This document shows positions 43,328-52,837 of a stretch of DNA of 64,000 nucleotides, piece after piece (positions within the stretch are counted from its first letter, which is position 1; every line of letters starts with the position of its first letter). The position numbers were made by a program, and so were the translations under genes. A model generated the notes under the pieces. The model saw only the letters and a program-made list of their open reading frames with translations. It was not told the origin of the DNA and searched no databases. Location of the stretch: contig NZ_OZ060452.1 in assembly GCF_964059235.1 (NCBI RefSeq), positions 1,364,001 to 1,428,000 on the forward strand, given 5' to 3'. The stretch comes from Candidatus Tisiphia endosymbiont of Nedyus quadrimaculatus (GTDB taxonomy: Bacteria; Pseudomonadota; Alphaproteobacteria; Rickettsiales; Rickettsiaceae).

Positions 43328-44737
43328 ATGACCCTTGATAATATTATTGTATTAGTATACTTGGTATCAATACTTGTTATTGGTACATACTACAGATCTA
43401 AACTTATAAGTTTTACAGATTATGCTACCGTTCAAGGTAAGACCAGCAATAGTAAACTATTATTGGTTGCAACTATTTTCGCTTCATCTGTTGGGGGAGG
43501 TGCTACTTTTGGTATTGCTGAAAAAGCCTTTTCCGGTGATTTATCGTATAGCTACGGACTAATACTCACTCTACCAATCGATATACTCATAGCTATTTAT
43601 CTTGTACCCCAAATAACTAAACATTATGGAGCAGAAAGTGTCGGCGATATAATGGTAAAATATTATAGTACATCAGGCCGTTTTATTGCTGGCACTGCGT
43701 CTGTTATGGTATCTATAGGCTTTGTTGCTGCCCAAATTAGCGTTAGTGGTTATATTTTTCAATATATTTTAAAGATTAATTATTTAGAAGGAGTAATATT
43801 AAGTTATGGAATTGTTATCATCTACACAACTATTGGAGGATTACAATCGATTATGTTTACTAATTTATTACAATTCTTTGCAATGATAATGGCTATTCCA
43901 GTTATTGCCATATGTGGTCTCAATAAAGTTGGCATCAGTGAATTTATCCAACAACTACCTAGTGAAAAAGTGTATTTTATCTATAATAATAATTTTGCCA
44001 GTGAGATATTTATTAATACGATAACTGCCATGCTAGGTTTTTGTGTAATGAACTTATATCCTAATTTTATTCAGAGGGCTCTAATTAATAATAATGCAAA
44101 AAAGACTAGTACCGCTATATATATAAAATCAGTTATATATGCTATATTCTTAATATTTATCACCTTAAATGGTCTGATTGCCTATAATCTTTATCCCAAC
44201 TATTCTTCTAATCTTGCATTACCACACTTAATTGATCAAATAGTACCCTCAGGGTTACAAGGCTTTGTGATAGTTGGCTTACTTGCAGCAGTTATGTCTA
44301 CCGCTGATTCTGATTTAAATGTCACCTCAATAGCCTTAGTGAAGGACTTATTAAATCCTATTTTTAAAATACAAAATCAAAAGAAATTATTGTTAATTGC
44401 TAGAATTACTAATGTCGTAATTGGCAGCTTTGCAATAATTATTGCCTTAAAATTTAATAATGTAATTGATTTAGTAATGTTTATTACCGGATTTTGGGGG
44501 CCACTAATATTAGTCCCTCTAGTATTTGCTCTTTTCAACATTACTATAACACAAAGAATGATGGTTTTATGTGGATTAAGCGGGATCACATTTTTTCTCA
44601 TTTGGACATATTTTTTCACTCATAATTCTCGTCTAAAGGGGGTCTTTGTTGGTACTATGTGCAGTTTGTTAGTCTTCTGCATAGGATTAATTACCAAAAA
44701 GCTAGGTAATTCCCCGAATTTGAAAGTTGAGCTATAA
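43328..44737 (+). CDS. Sodium:solute symporter family protein
   Basis: 469 residues from the ATG at 43328 (MTLDNIIVLVYLVSILVIGT); the frame is open to 43271. About 13 membrane segments. Family features: FTDYATVQGKTSNSKLLLVA, FASSVGGGATFGIAEKAFSG (the substrate and Na+ region of TM1-2), GLLAAVMSTADSDLNVTSIA (Na2-site TM8 signature) and VGSMIVA-free C-terminal helices. Substrate not deducible; relatives carry proline, pantothenate or other metabolites. Such importers are common in host-dependent Rickettsiales. Confidence 0.88.
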   Translation: MTLDNIIVLVYLVSILVIGTYYRSKLISFTDYATVQGKTSNSKLLLVATIFASSVGGGATFGIAEKAFSGDLSYSYGLILTLPIDILIAIYLVPQITKHYGAESVGDIMVKYYSTSGRFIAGTASVMVSIGFVAAQISVSGYIFQYILKINYLEGVILSYGIVIIYTTIGGLQSIMFTNLLQFFAMIMAIPVIAICGLNKVGISEFIQQLPSEKVYFIYNNNFASEIFINTITAMLGFCVMNLYPNFIQRALINNNAKKTSTAIYIKSVIYAIFLIFITLNGLIAYNLYPNYSSNLALPHLIDQIVPSGLQGFVIVGLLAAVMSTADSDLNVTSIALVKDLLNPIFKIQNQKKLLLIARITNVVIGSFAIIIALKFNNVIDLVMFITGFWGPLILVPLVFALFNITITQRMMVLCGLSGITFFLIWTYFFTHNSRLKGVFVGTMCSLLVFCIGLITKKLGNSPNLKVEL

Positions 44738-44808
44738 GCCTTGATAAATAAGGGGTACAGTCGTACGTACAGTTAATGTTATGTCGAACTCAGGTTGTTT
44801 GGTAAATT

Positions 44809-46656
44809 ATGTTACAAAAATCTAAACTTATAGGTAGTGAATTAATAAAATCTCATCTTGAGAATGCTCCTAATCTTCCTGGGGTTTATAAAATGCTGAG
44901 TGCTGATCAGCAAGTTATCTATGTGGGGAAAGCTAAGAATCTAAAAAAACGCCTTACTAACTATATTAAAACTGATCTTGACAATAAAACAATACGCATG
45001 GTATCTCTAACACATCATTTAGAGTATAATGTTACTAACTCCGAAATTGAAGCTTTATTACTTGAAGCACAATTAATCAAAAAGTTTCAGCCAAAATTTA
45101 ACATATTACTTAAAGATGATAAATCTTTTCCCTATGTCAAATTACGTTTGGATACTGATTACCCACAATTAATTAAATATAGAGGAAAAAATTTATCTAG
45201 TGGTGAATTCTTTGGTCCGTTTGTTTCTTCAGAGCAAGTAGATACTACCCTAAAAGAATTACAAAAAATTTTTAAACTACGTTCTTGTAGTGATAATTAT
45301 TTTAAGAACCGCAAGCGTCCTTGTTTACAATACCAAATTGGTAGATGCTCTGCCCCATGCGTTGGCAAAATTGGTAAAGAAGATTATAGTGAGCTGGTTA
45401 ACCAAGTAAGAGACTTCTTAACTGGCAAAACTAAGGAACTACAAAAAACTCTGTCTGACAAAATGGAACAATTAAGTCTACAATTACGTTTTGAAGCTGC
45501 TGCCGAAATACGAGACCGAATAAAGGCACTGAGTTATATCCAACTAAAATCAACCTTATCTAGTAATCCTATAAAAAATGCTGACGTTATAGCCATTGTT
45601 GAAAAGAATAATTGTTATTGTATTCAACTGTTTGTATACAGGTTTGGTCAATCTTATGGAAATATAGCGTACTTTCCGTTTCAAACGGATGAAAGTAGCA
45701 AAGCTGAAATTCTAACACAATTTATCAATCAGTTTTATCAAACTAATCCAGTTCCAGATGAGATAATTATAAATCATCCAATCATTGATATAGAATTAGT
45801 AACTAAAGCTATTAAACAACTTAGTGCTAATAATAAATTGTCTATAATACACCCTATCCGTGGTAATAAAGTAAAATTATTAGAAAATGCTGAATTGAAT
45901 GGTCAGCTAGCACTTGATCAGCATTTAAAACAATTTGCTAAAAATCAAATGATCTTCCAACAAATACAACAATTATTCAACCTACCACTACTACCAGATA
46001 GAATCGAAGTTTACGATAATAGTCACATTATGGGAACATTTGCCGTAGGTAGTATGATCGTTGCGACTAAATCCGGATTCGATAAAAAAGAATATAGGAT
46101 CTTTAATATAGCTATTGCCAAGGGAGATGCCAAAGGAGGTGATGATTACGAAATGCTAAGAACAGTCCTAACAAGAAGATTTACAAGATTAAAAAAAGAA
46201 CATCTAAAGAGTATAGTTAGTTTAATGATTATTGATGGAGGTAAAGGACATCTATCAGTAGTACAAAAAATAATGGTAGAATTTGGCCTTGCAATTCCAT
46301 TTGTTTGTATGTCAAAAGGACCTGACAGAAATGCTGGATGCGAACAATTTCATATGCCTGGTAAAGAGTCTTTTACCATCAACAAAAACCTGCCAGTTAT
46401 GAAATATTTACAGATTCTGCGTGATGAAGCACATAATTTTGCTATAAAAAATCATAGGCTACGTCGTTCCAAAGCCATTAAAGTTTCTAGTCTAGATGAC
46501 ATAAATTCAGTTGGTCTTATCCGAAAAAAAGCCTTGTTACATTATTTTGGCTCATATAAAGCAATATGCGATGCTACTATTGAGGAATTATCTAAAGTAA
46601 AAGGTATCAGCCAAACTCTTGCAAAGCATATTTTTACATCATTACATAATAAATAA
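44809..46656 (+). CDS. uvrC: UvrABC excinuclease subunit C
   Basis: UvrC makes the two incisions of nucleotide excision repair. 615 residues. The N-terminal GIY-YIG domain is LPGVYKMLSADQQVIYVGKA. The Cys-rich segment CSDNYFKNRKRPCLQYQIGR is followed by CSAPCVGKI. The UvrB-binding domain is LSLQLRFEAAAEIRDRIKAL. The C-terminal RNase H-like domain has IEVYDNSHIMGTFAVGSMIV and LMIIDGGKGHLSVV. The (HhH)2 end is LRRSKAIKVSSLDDINSVGL through KGISQTLAKHI. Complete. Confidence 0.97.
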   Translation: MLQKSKLIGSELIKSHLENAPNLPGVYKMLSADQQVIYVGKAKNLKKRLTNYIKTDLDNKTIRMVSLTHHLEYNVTNSEIEALLLEAQLIKKFQPKFNILLKDDKSFPYVKLRLDTDYPQLIKYRGKNLSSGEFFGPFVSSEQVDTTLKELQKIFKLRSCSDNYFKNRKRPCLQYQIGRCSAPCVGKIGKEDYSELVNQVRDFLTGKTKELQKTLSDKMEQLSLQLRFEAAAEIRDRIKALSYIQLKSTLSSNPIKNADVIAIVEKNNCYCIQLFVYRFGQSYGNIAYFPFQTDESSKAEILTQFINQFYQTNPVPDEIIINHPIIDIELVTKAIKQLSANNKLSIIHPIRGNKVKLLENAELNGQLALDQHLKQFAKNQMIFQQIQQLFNLPLLPDRIEVYDNSHIMGTFAVGSMIVATKSGFDKKEYRIFNIAIAKGDAKGGDDYEMLRTVLTRRFTRLKKEHLKSIVSLMIIDGGKGHLSVVQKIMVEFGLAIPFVCMSKGPDRNAGCEQFHMPGKESFTINKNLPVMKYLQILRDEAHNFAIKNHRLRRSKAIKVSSLDDINSVGLIRKKALLHYFGSYKAICDATIEELSKVKGISQTLAKHIFTSLHNK

Positions 46657-46667
46657 CCTAAATTTGA

Positions 46668-48077
46668 TTATAACTCTTCTAAGTAGTTTTTATAAAATTC
46701 ATTAACAAAAATCATCTTTGGATCATATTTATTCTTTATTGTTTTAAATTGATGAAATTTTGGGTAAGATTGTATAAACTGCGACCTTGTTTGATAAGGC
46801 CTATAAGGAAGATAATAACTGCCGTTTAACTGTAAAGCTTTATTAGTTATCTTCATTGCCGCTCTGCCTATATCTTGATCAAATTTCTCAGTTTTAGGAC
46901 CGCGTAATAACATCACAAAGCATAACATCTCTTCTTTTGCATAATTTAGCAAGGTTTCAGAATCTCCCTCAATATGTCTCAAGGTAAGATTCATAAGATA
47001 AGGGCTAATATCCTTTTGAAGAGTCTGCAAGAAACTGACAAATTCATTAAAACGGTTTATAGGAATAAAATATTCTTGTAACAGATCTATTTTTTTGGGA
47101 TCTTTAGTAGTATAGACTTTTGTAGACTGGTATAATAATTGATTTCGTGATGCTGTTTTAAAAACTTTGTTAGCCGCTTTACTTGTCTCAATATACCAAC
47201 GAATCTTCTTAAAAAATTGGTTATTATAAGTGGAGGCAAATAATAAGCTAACAAATTCATCGCTTCCGTTTAAAACGGAAAGAGAAGAATTAGCAATTGG
47301 TAAATCATAATCTTCATATATCTTTACAATAAGCCTCTTTAAAAAGTATCTTTTGCTAATAGAAAACCTACCGAAGAACATATGGGCTTTTGAATTATCT
47401 TTAACCTCTCTCTGAAAATAACTAGGAAATTCACCTATATTAAAAATCTCTTGTTTCAACCGATATAATCTATTTGGAACTATTTTAAGATCAACATCTA
47501 TGATAACTCCAAACATTCCATAACCACCTATTGCAGCTTTAAACAAATCATAATTCTCGCTTCGATTACAGTAAATTACCTTCCCTTCAGAAGTTAAAAT
47601 ATGAAAACCATGAATGGTAGAAACCATTGGTGGTTTATTAGCTTGCCAACCATGAACATTAGTTGAGACTGTACCCCCTATGCTAAAATCATAATCTGAT
47701 TGCATAACAGCAATAGATAAGCCTAGAGGATTTAGGTATTCAATCACTTGTTTCCATGTTGCTCCAGCTTGTATCCTCACTAAGCTGGTTCCTAAAAGTT
47801 CTATATTATTAAGATTAGATAAGTCTAGAACTATACCCCCTCGGCTATAGCTGTGTCCTCCTTGGCTATGCTGCGTTCCTTTCACAGTAATATGAGTCTT
47901 TTTATCTTGTGCTTTGTTAATTATTTTTTTTATATACTCAATACTATCCTCTCTAGGAATAACTTCGTACCTAGAGATTTCAGTATCATGTAAGCTACCT
48001 GTATCATGAGTAACAGGTAAAGCTTGTACTTTAACTACAAAAAAACATGTTAAAATTAAGATGATTCGAATAATCAT
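46668..48077 (-). CDS. Secreted FAD-binding (PCMH-type) oxidoreductase
   Basis: 469 residues with an N-terminal signal peptide (IIRIILILTCFFVVKVQALP). The FAD_binding_4 domain (about 35-200) reads VIPREDSIEYIKKIINKAQD, THITVKGTQHSQGGHSYSRG (the flavin pyrophosphate loop and possible His linkage), IRIQAGATWKQVI-like VRIQAGATWKQVIEYL, IGGTVSTNVHGWQ and AAIGGYGMFGVIIDVDLK. The C-terminal half resembles sugar/lactone oxidases (YLPYRPYQTRSQFIQSYPKF, NKYDPKMIFVNEF). The substrate is unknown. A family C mini-repeat precedes it upstream at 48102-48154. Confidence 0.82.
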   Translation of the reverse strand: MIIRIILILTCFFVVKVQALPVTHDTGSLHDTEISRYEVIPREDSIEYIKKIINKAQDKKTHITVKGTQHSQGGHSYSRGGIVLDLSNLNNIELLGTSLVRIQAGATWKQVIEYLNPLGLSIAVMQSDYDFSIGGTVSTNVHGWQANKPPMVSTIHGFHILTSEGKVIYCNRSENYDLFKAAIGGYGMFGVIIDVDLKIVPNRLYRLKQEIFNIGEFPSYFQREVKDNSKAHMFFGRFSISKRYFLKRLIVKIYEDYDLPIANSSLSVLNGSDEFVSLLFASTYNNQFFKKIRWYIETSKAANKVFKTASRNQLLYQSTKVYTTKDPKKIDLLQEYFIPINRFNEFVSFLQTLQKDISPYLMNLTLRHIEGDSETLLNYAKEEMLCFVMLLRGPKTEKFDQDIGRAAMKITNKALQLNGSYYLPYRPYQTRSQFIQSYPKFHQFKTIKNKYDPKMIFVNEFYKNYLEEL

Positions 48078-48101
48078 TATTGTCTCATGGCATATTTTTA
48101 G

Positions 48102-48154
48102 CAGGGTAATTTATATCTATAACAACTATTAATTATGACTTTTACATTACCCTG
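48102..48154. repeat. Family C mini-repeat
   Basis: 53 bp made of little more than two family C ends: CAGGGTAATTTATATCTATA and ATGACTTTTACATTACCCTG. It forms one border of the unknown gene at 48155-49039. Confidence 0.7.
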
Positions 48155-49039
48155 TTAACTACGGGTAAATCCACCTTTAATATTTGGTTTTAGATGTTGA
48201 GGAGAAGTTACATTATCTGCTTTACCTGTTATTGCTTTTATTTTTGTCTCTTGATGTGAATCATTGGAAGGAACTTTATTAATACTGTTTCTGATAATCG
48301 ACTTAGTATCTGCTAAATATTTAGAAAACCATTCATTATCGTCCACTAGTGAGCTAATATTTTGTTTAAATTCATTCACCTTTTCACTAGCGTTTGGTTT
48401 ATTACTAATAACAGCTGAAATGACTGAAACAGCAGAAGAAATTACTCTTTTAATTTTCTTAAACACTGGAGCATCTATTACTTCTTGTTTTTTTTCACAC
48501 CATTCAGCTAATTTTTTAAATTCTTTTTCAACACTATTGATATTACACTTTTGAAATTGAGAGTATATTGACTTACTATGGTCTTGTAACTCTTTTGCAT
48601 TTTGTTTACCAATTAATATAGATAAGCTGCCAAAATTATCCGTATTCATAGTTAGCTGACAAACTGAATCAACTATCTCTTTAATTTTCGCGAAGTCTTT
48701 AGCTATGCTTTCATTCAGAGCTTTTTGTGTTACGTTTTTTATAAAATTAGACCTTTCTTCTGTTGCTCCAGTACAAATTTGCTCAAAGCCTGCAGCTATA
48801 TCTGCAACTGAGGGCTTAAGCTCCGGGTAGTCTGATAGCATACGGCTTAGACCTTTTTCATACTTTGAGATAATTAATTCATCTTGATCTTTAATAGGGT
48901 CAGTTCTTCTACTGATAATGTCAACTGTCTGAATCATTTCCTTTAATGTTCCATCACTAACTTCATTAAGTATTATACCTTTCTCATTAAAAATTTTTGT
49001 AATTACACTATAAGCAATTTCTTTTTCATTTGTTCCCAT
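48155..49039 (-). CDS. Hypothetical helical protein bracketed by family C repeats
   Basis: 294 residues that I cannot assign to a family. It is almost wholly alpha-helical by composition, with long amphipathic stretches (EIAYSVITKIFNEKGIILNE, LDDLIISKYEKGLSRML-like DELIISKYEKGLSRML, SIYSQFQKCNINSVEKEFKK). One short weakly hydrophobic patch is VISSAVSVISAVIS (about 199-212). The C-terminus is polar and basic (KAITGKADNVTSPQHLKPNI). No signal peptide. A very good AGGAGGT stands 5 bases before the ATG. Repeats with family C ends lie directly on both sides. A host-directed effector is possible but not shown. Confidence 0.6.
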   Translation of the reverse strand: MGTNEKEIAYSVITKIFNEKGIILNEVSDGTLKEMIQTVDIISRRTDPIKDQDELIISKYEKGLSRMLSDYPELKPSVADIAAGFEQICTGATEERSNFIKNVTQKALNESIAKDFAKIKEIVDSVCQLTMNTDNFGSLSILIGKQNAKELQDHSKSIYSQFQKCNINSVEKEFKKLAEWCEKKQEVIDAPVFKKIKRVISSAVSVISAVISNKPNASEKVNEFKQNISSLVDDNEWFSKYLADTKSIIRNSINKVPSNDSHQETKIKAITGKADNVTSPQHLKPNIKGGFTRS

Positions 49040-49062
49040 TTTATACCTCCTGTTATTTATGG

Positions 49063-49305
49063 TAATTTAAAAGTCACACTCTAGAGTTGAAATAAGTAAT
49101 TATTAAGAACATCAAACGTCATTGCGAGAAGACACGAAGTGCCGCCGAAGCAATCCAGGAAACAAAAAAAAATTAAATTACCGTATTTTTGCTGGATTGC
49201 TTCGGCGGTTGCAGCAAGCAACCTCCTCGCAATGACGTTTGTAAGCACATATCCACCTAAAATTATTTTGGTTTTTCAACTTTAAAGCGTGACTTTTAAA
49301 TTACC
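49063..49305. repeat. MITE-like repeat, family C, copy with GTCATTGCGAG core
   Basis: 243 bp bounded by GGTAATTTAAAAGTCACACT and its complement (AGCGTGACTTTTAAATTACC). Inside lies CGTCATTGCGAGAAGACACG with its partner AACCTCCTCGCAATGACGTT around GAAGCAATCCAGG/CTGGATTGCTTC arms. Confidence 0.85.
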
Positions 49306-49312
49306 CTAATGC

Positions 49313-49693
49313 CTAAGGAGAATAATTCTCATCATGCTTAGTTAATAACTCACGAGCTATGAATATATTACCTGATAACTTACCTACAGCTACTATCCCT
49401 TGATTCTCACGAAATAAGGCGGGTAAAACCCCTTGGTAAGATATTTCTAGGTCTTTAATGTTATCTGTAATGACAAAATGCACTTTATCAGCAGTCACTT
49501 TTCTGATTGAACCTACTTTAACTAAGCCCCCTACCCTCAATTCTTTGCCAAGTTTTGACTCGTTAATTTTTGACGGAGGGTAAAAAAATACTATACTATC
49601 TTCAAGATTGTATAATATCATATATATTCCCCCAGCACTGCATAAAAGGTAAAATAATATAAACTTTAATCTATTTTTTACCTTTTTTTGCAT
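49313..49693 (-). CDS. ccmE: Cytochrome c maturation heme chaperone CcmE
   Basis: CcmE carries heme covalently from the CcmABCD complex to the ligation machinery. 126 residues: an N-terminal membrane anchor ([20 protein letters not shown]), then an OB-fold domain ([48 protein letters not shown]), and the heme-binding His in [12 protein letters not shown] at the C-terminus. It overlaps ccmD by 23 bases. Slightly short but complete. Confidence 0.93.
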   Translation of the reverse strand: MQKKVKNRLKFILFYLLCSAGGIYMILYNLEDSIVFFYPPSKINESKLGKELRVGGLVKVGSIRKVTADKVHFVITDNIKDLEISYQGVLPALFRENQGIVAVGKLSGNIFIARELLTKHDENYSP

Positions 49694-49799
49694 TATTTGA
49701 TCTAACTTTAATTTTATTATAATCTAGCCAACTTGTTATTAACAATAAGGCAAGAGCACCAAGAGCAAACAGGTATGAGGCTAGTAGATAATAAAACAT
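49671..49799 (-). CDS. ccmD: Probable heme exporter protein CcmD
   Basis: A 42-residue open frame, not long enough for usual gene callers. It starts at 49799, one base after the end of the sco gene, and ends inside the ccmE start region. It reads [20 protein letters not shown] then [14 protein letters not shown], with a basic tail (NNAKKGKK): one N-terminal membrane helix and a short positively charged cytoplasmic tail, the layout of CcmD. Its place directly before ccmE is the usual one. Divergent short proteins are hard to prove; the position is the main evidence. Confidence 0.65.
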   Translation of the reverse strand: MFYYLLASYLFALGALALLLITSWLDYNKIKVRSNNAKKGKK

Positions 49800-49800
49800 C

Positions 49801-50466
49801 TTAATCTCTTTTTTGATTTTGCTGCTTCACTCTAACAAAATCTATAATCTCTTGAGCTGAACTATTTAAGTAAAAATGCTTTATATATTTCCCTTGTTGA
49901 TCCATTAAATAACTAAAAGAAGAATGATCAATCATATAATTTTCACCATCATTTGCTCTAGCATAATACACTTTAAATTTATCAGCAACCTCTTTAATTT
50001 GTTGTTCATTACCCGTTAAACCAATAAATTTAGGATTAAAATGCTTTAAATATTCTTTAAGCACTGCTGGAGTATCACGCTGAGGATCTACAGTAATAAA
50101 AACAAATTCAACATCAATTTTATATTTATCAAGAGTATTAATGACCTCTGTTAATTTTTGCAAAGAAGTAGGACAAATATCAGGGCAATAAGTAAAACCA
50201 AAATAAATTAAACTTAATTTTCCTTTCAAACTATCACTATTGAAAGTCTTACCATCTTGATCAGTTAACTCAAAATTTCCACCAATTTGCACGTCAATAT
50301 TATCCCCTCCTCCCTTTCCAGCAAGGGGTTTTTGCGGCACATCAAAAGATAACCAAAGATACAATGACGTAATAGTTATCAATAAACCTACTGCTAAAAT
50401 AATTTTTATAATAATATTAGCCTGACATTTCTTAGTCTGACATCTCTCTTGCATTAGATCCTTCAT
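49801..50466 (-). CDS. SCO1/SenC-family copper chaperone
   Basis: 221 residues with one N-terminal membrane anchor ([20 protein letters not shown]) and a periplasmic thioredoxin fold. The copper-binding CxxxC is [14 protein letters not shown] (about residue 91), with the distal His in [36 protein letters not shown] is the typical start of the domain. It assembles the Cu-A site of cytochrome c oxidase. It is adjacent to ccmD/ccmE, forming a respiratory maturation operon. Confidence 0.92.
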   Translation of the reverse strand: MKDLMQERCQTKKCQANIIIKIILAVGLLITITSLYLWLSFDVPQKPLAGKGGGDNIDVQIGGNFELTDQDGKTFNSDSLKGKLSLIYFGFTYCPDICPTSLQKLTEVINTLDKYKIDVEFVFITVDPQRDTPAVLKEYLKHFNPKFIGLTGNEQQIKEVADKFKVYYARANDGENYMIDHSSFSYLMDQQGKYIKHFYLNSSAQEIIDFVRVKQQNQKRD

Positions 50467-50524
50467 TTATAGGGTTATTATAAGCTCAATTTGGTATAAA
50501 ATATTTAACTTTACGCATAATCCC

Positions 50525-50678
50525 CATGGCAATTTAAAAATTGCAGAAAAGTACAAGACGTCATTGCGAGACCACGTAAGTGTAGTGGCAATCCACATTT
50601 ATTGGATTGCTTCGTCGCCACCAAAGTGGCTCCTCGCAATGACTTTAGGCTATTCTCCCTATGACTTTTAAATGCCAT
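50525..50678. repeat. Divergent family C repeat
   Basis: Ends CATGGCAATTTAAAAATTGC and ATGACTTTTAAATGCCATG. Interior CATTGCGAGACCACGTAAGT and GTGGCTCCTCGCAATGAC. Matches the left part at 31609-31735. Between sco and hemB. Confidence 0.72.
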
Positions 50679-50742
50679 GTGTAAGGTGAGTATTTAATAA
50701 TCTCGATCTCATCCCTGCACCTTCAGTACTTAAACTTATATG

Positions 50743-51726
50743 TTATGCATTCAATATTTGTGCTACTTCTAATGCAGCGTAAGTAACAATGCTACTAGCA
50801 CCAGCACGCTTAAAACATAATAATGATTCTATTATGCTTGCTTGCCAATTTAAGGCATTGGCATCTGCCGCAAATCTTAACATAGAATATTCACCACTTA
50901 CCTGATAGGCAAATATAGTAGTATTAAAGTTATTGGCCGCTTGTGCTATGACGTCCAAAAACATCATACCAGGTTTAATCATAATCATATCTGCACCTTC
51001 GGCAAGATCATGTTCTATCTCTAACATAGCTTCCCTGCTATTACGTATATCCATTTGGTAGGTCGCTTTATTTAGATAAGCTATCTTATTATTGTTCAAT
51101 GCATCTCTGAATGGGGCATAAAAACTTGAAGCATATTTTACCGCATAAGATAGTATATTAACGTTAATAAACCCTTCTGAATCCAATATTTGACGTATGC
51201 CCATAATCCTACCATCCATCATATCAGATGGGGCTACAATATCTACCCCAGCTTTTGCTAAAACTAGAGCTTGGTTGCACAAAGCTTTAACAGTTTTATC
51301 ATTATCTACATCCCCATTATGTAGAATACCATCATGTGCATGGGTAGTGTAAGGATCTAGGGCAACATCGCATATTATACCAATATCGATGTTGGCATTT
51401 TTTATACTTCGTATAGTTCTGCACATTAAATTGTCTAGATTATATGCCTCATCAGCATTATCGCTTTTTAATTTTGCATCTATACAAGGAAAGAGTATTA
51501 TAGCATTTATGCCATTTTCATAAGCTTGCCTAGCCGTCAACACTACTTGATCAATAGATAATCTATATACGCCAGGCATAGTTTTGATCTCTTGACGCTG
51601 GTTCTCGCCCTCAACCACAAATAATGCTAGCACCAAATCATCCACGCCAAGCCTATTCTCCGCTACTAATTCTCTTAGCCACCGCGTTTTTCTATTTCTT
51701 CTTAATCGTACTGTTGGATACATCAC
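50743..51726 (-). CDS. hemB: Delta-aminolevulinic acid dehydratase (porphobilinogen synthase)
   Basis: HemB condenses two 5-aminolevulinate to porphobilinogen, the second common step of heme synthesis. 327 residues. Motifs: TVRLRRNRKTRWLRELVAEN at the N-terminus, metal region CDVALDPYTTHAHDGIL, VDIVAPSDMMDGRIMGIR, KYASSFYAPFRDAL, the Schiff-base lysine in ADMIMIKPGMMFLDV, and AYQVSGEYSML. The metal loop has CDVALDPYTTHAHDG, with the Asp-rich non-zinc (Mg-dependent) type likely. Complete. A family D MITE lies just upstream. Confidence 0.96.
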   Translation of the reverse strand: MMYPTVRLRRNRKTRWLRELVAENRLGVDDLVLALFVVEGENQRQEIKTMPGVYRLSIDQVVLTARQAYENGINAIILFPCIDAKLKSDNADEAYNLDNLMCRTIRSIKNANIDIGIICDVALDPYTTHAHDGILHNGDVDNDKTVKALCNQALVLAKAGVDIVAPSDMMDGRIMGIRQILDSEGFINVNILSYAVKYASSFYAPFRDALNNNKIAYLNKATYQMDIRNSREAMLEIEHDLAEGADMIMIKPGMMFLDVIAQAANNFNTTIFAYQVSGEYSMLRFAADANALNWQASIIESLLCFKRAGASSIVTYAALEVAQILNA

Positions 51727-51750
51727 TTTTCCACGTTTTTTTGTTTAATA

Positions 51751-51897
51751 TACTCGATGAAAATCAAGAATTGCGTTGTCGTCTTCAGGGATTTTCGGTG
51801 CTCACGTACTATATGTACGCTCCGCTCCTCGACCCTTCGACTCCTAGCACTTCATGATTTTGATCTTCGTCTATCAACTCTTCATTTACGAGCAGTA
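51751..51897. repeat. MITE-like repeat, family D, copy 4
   Basis: 147 bp starting TACTCGATGAAAATCAAG and ending TTTACGAGCAGTA, with TA at 51749-51750 and 51898-51899. It lies 25 bp upstream of hemB. Confidence 0.9.
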
Positions 51898-52020
51898 TAC
51901 TAGTTATATCACAATTAATACACCCACTAAGCAATATTTAATATTTAATCGATAAAAATTATCATTCTCTTCACTTAATACTGATAATTCAGTTATTTTT
52001 AGTCTTTAAAGACTCTCTTG

Positions 52021-52195
52021 CCATAGTGCCCTACATTTTTTGTGTAATCGCACCTACAGACACCACAATCGTCATTGCGAGGAGCAGCAGCGACGTGGCA
52101 ATCTTTATGCAGTATTACGCCTCACTTTACTAGATCGCCACGGCACCTAAAGGGGCCTCGCGATGACGATTATACAAAAAATGTAGGGTATTATG
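52021..52195. repeat. MITE-like repeat, family A, copy 3
   Basis: CCATAGTGCCCTACATTTTT at one end, ATGTAGGGTATTATG at the other; lacks a few bases of the GCTGCGACAGCAGCG segment. The rest of 51901-52245 is AT-rich with nothing recognised. Confidence 0.82.
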
Positions 52196-52245
52196 CTCTC
52201 CTGCTCTTAACTGCTTTGTTTTTATTATAGTAAGATTAAGCCAAA

Positions 52246-52824
52246 TCACGTTACTTCTTTTCCATTAATCCTTTCCAAGCAAATTTTTTCCGTCACTGTT
52301 TTTAACTTCTTTACTCGATCAATAAGGTAAAGTAGCTGTTCTTTAGTTATTTTATAATCTTTGTTATAGCGAGCTTCAATATAAGCCTGTTCAAGTAATC
52401 TAAAACATTGCCTTTGCTCAACGCTAGAATGAGGAAATATCTGCCATAATTCTTCATTGTAATTTCCGGCTATACTACCTAATTTTCTTATATCGTGTAG
52501 TTTAGGTTTATAGCCAGAAAAGACTAACAGGATAGCATTATAAAAACACTCAGTAGCTTGGTGAACTAAAAAGGCTGATAAAGGATATTCCCCCCTTTTT
52601 ATTGGGTATTTACATTCAATAAAAAAACCTGTGCCTCTTGCAAACCAGTATTCATAATCTTCTTTAGCTATCTCTCTTCTTTCTCCCCAGGGTAAGTTTT
52701 TAGCTTCCACCAGCTGAAACTCACCACTATCATATAAAAGAATTCCTTCTTTTTTTATATCAGAAAAGAAATAATGCCCCTTCTCTAACTGACTATTTAC
52801 CGTCTTGATTGATTCTAGCACCAA
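52246..52824 (-). CDS. HEPN-domain part of a frame-split MNT-HEPN protein
   Basis: 192 residues. The linker HYFFSDIKKEGILLYDSGEF and the HEPN domain (AFLVHQATECFYNAILLVFSG, KPKLHDIRKLGSIA, QAYIEARYNKDYKITKEQLL) match the second half of known nucleotidyltransferase-HEPN fusion proteins. The frame extends upstream without a start (SLRSPFELWVTLVLESI) to the nine-A tract that ends the MNT frame, so the TTG start listed at 52824 is formal. One base too many in that tract (52858-52866) separates the two parts. Either two proteins, a pseudogene, or a slippage-rescued fusion. Confidence 0.75.
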   Translation of the reverse strand: MVLESIKTVNSQLEKGHYFFSDIKKEGILLYDSGEFQLVEAKNLPWGERREIAKEDYEYWFARGTGFFIECKYPIKRGEYPLSAFLVHQATECFYNAILLVFSGYKPKLHDIRKLGSIAGNYNEELWQIFPHSSVEQRQCFRLLEQAYIEARYNKDYKITKEQLLYLIDRVKKLKTVTEKICLERINGKEVT

Positions 52825-52837
52825 AGTTACCCATAAC

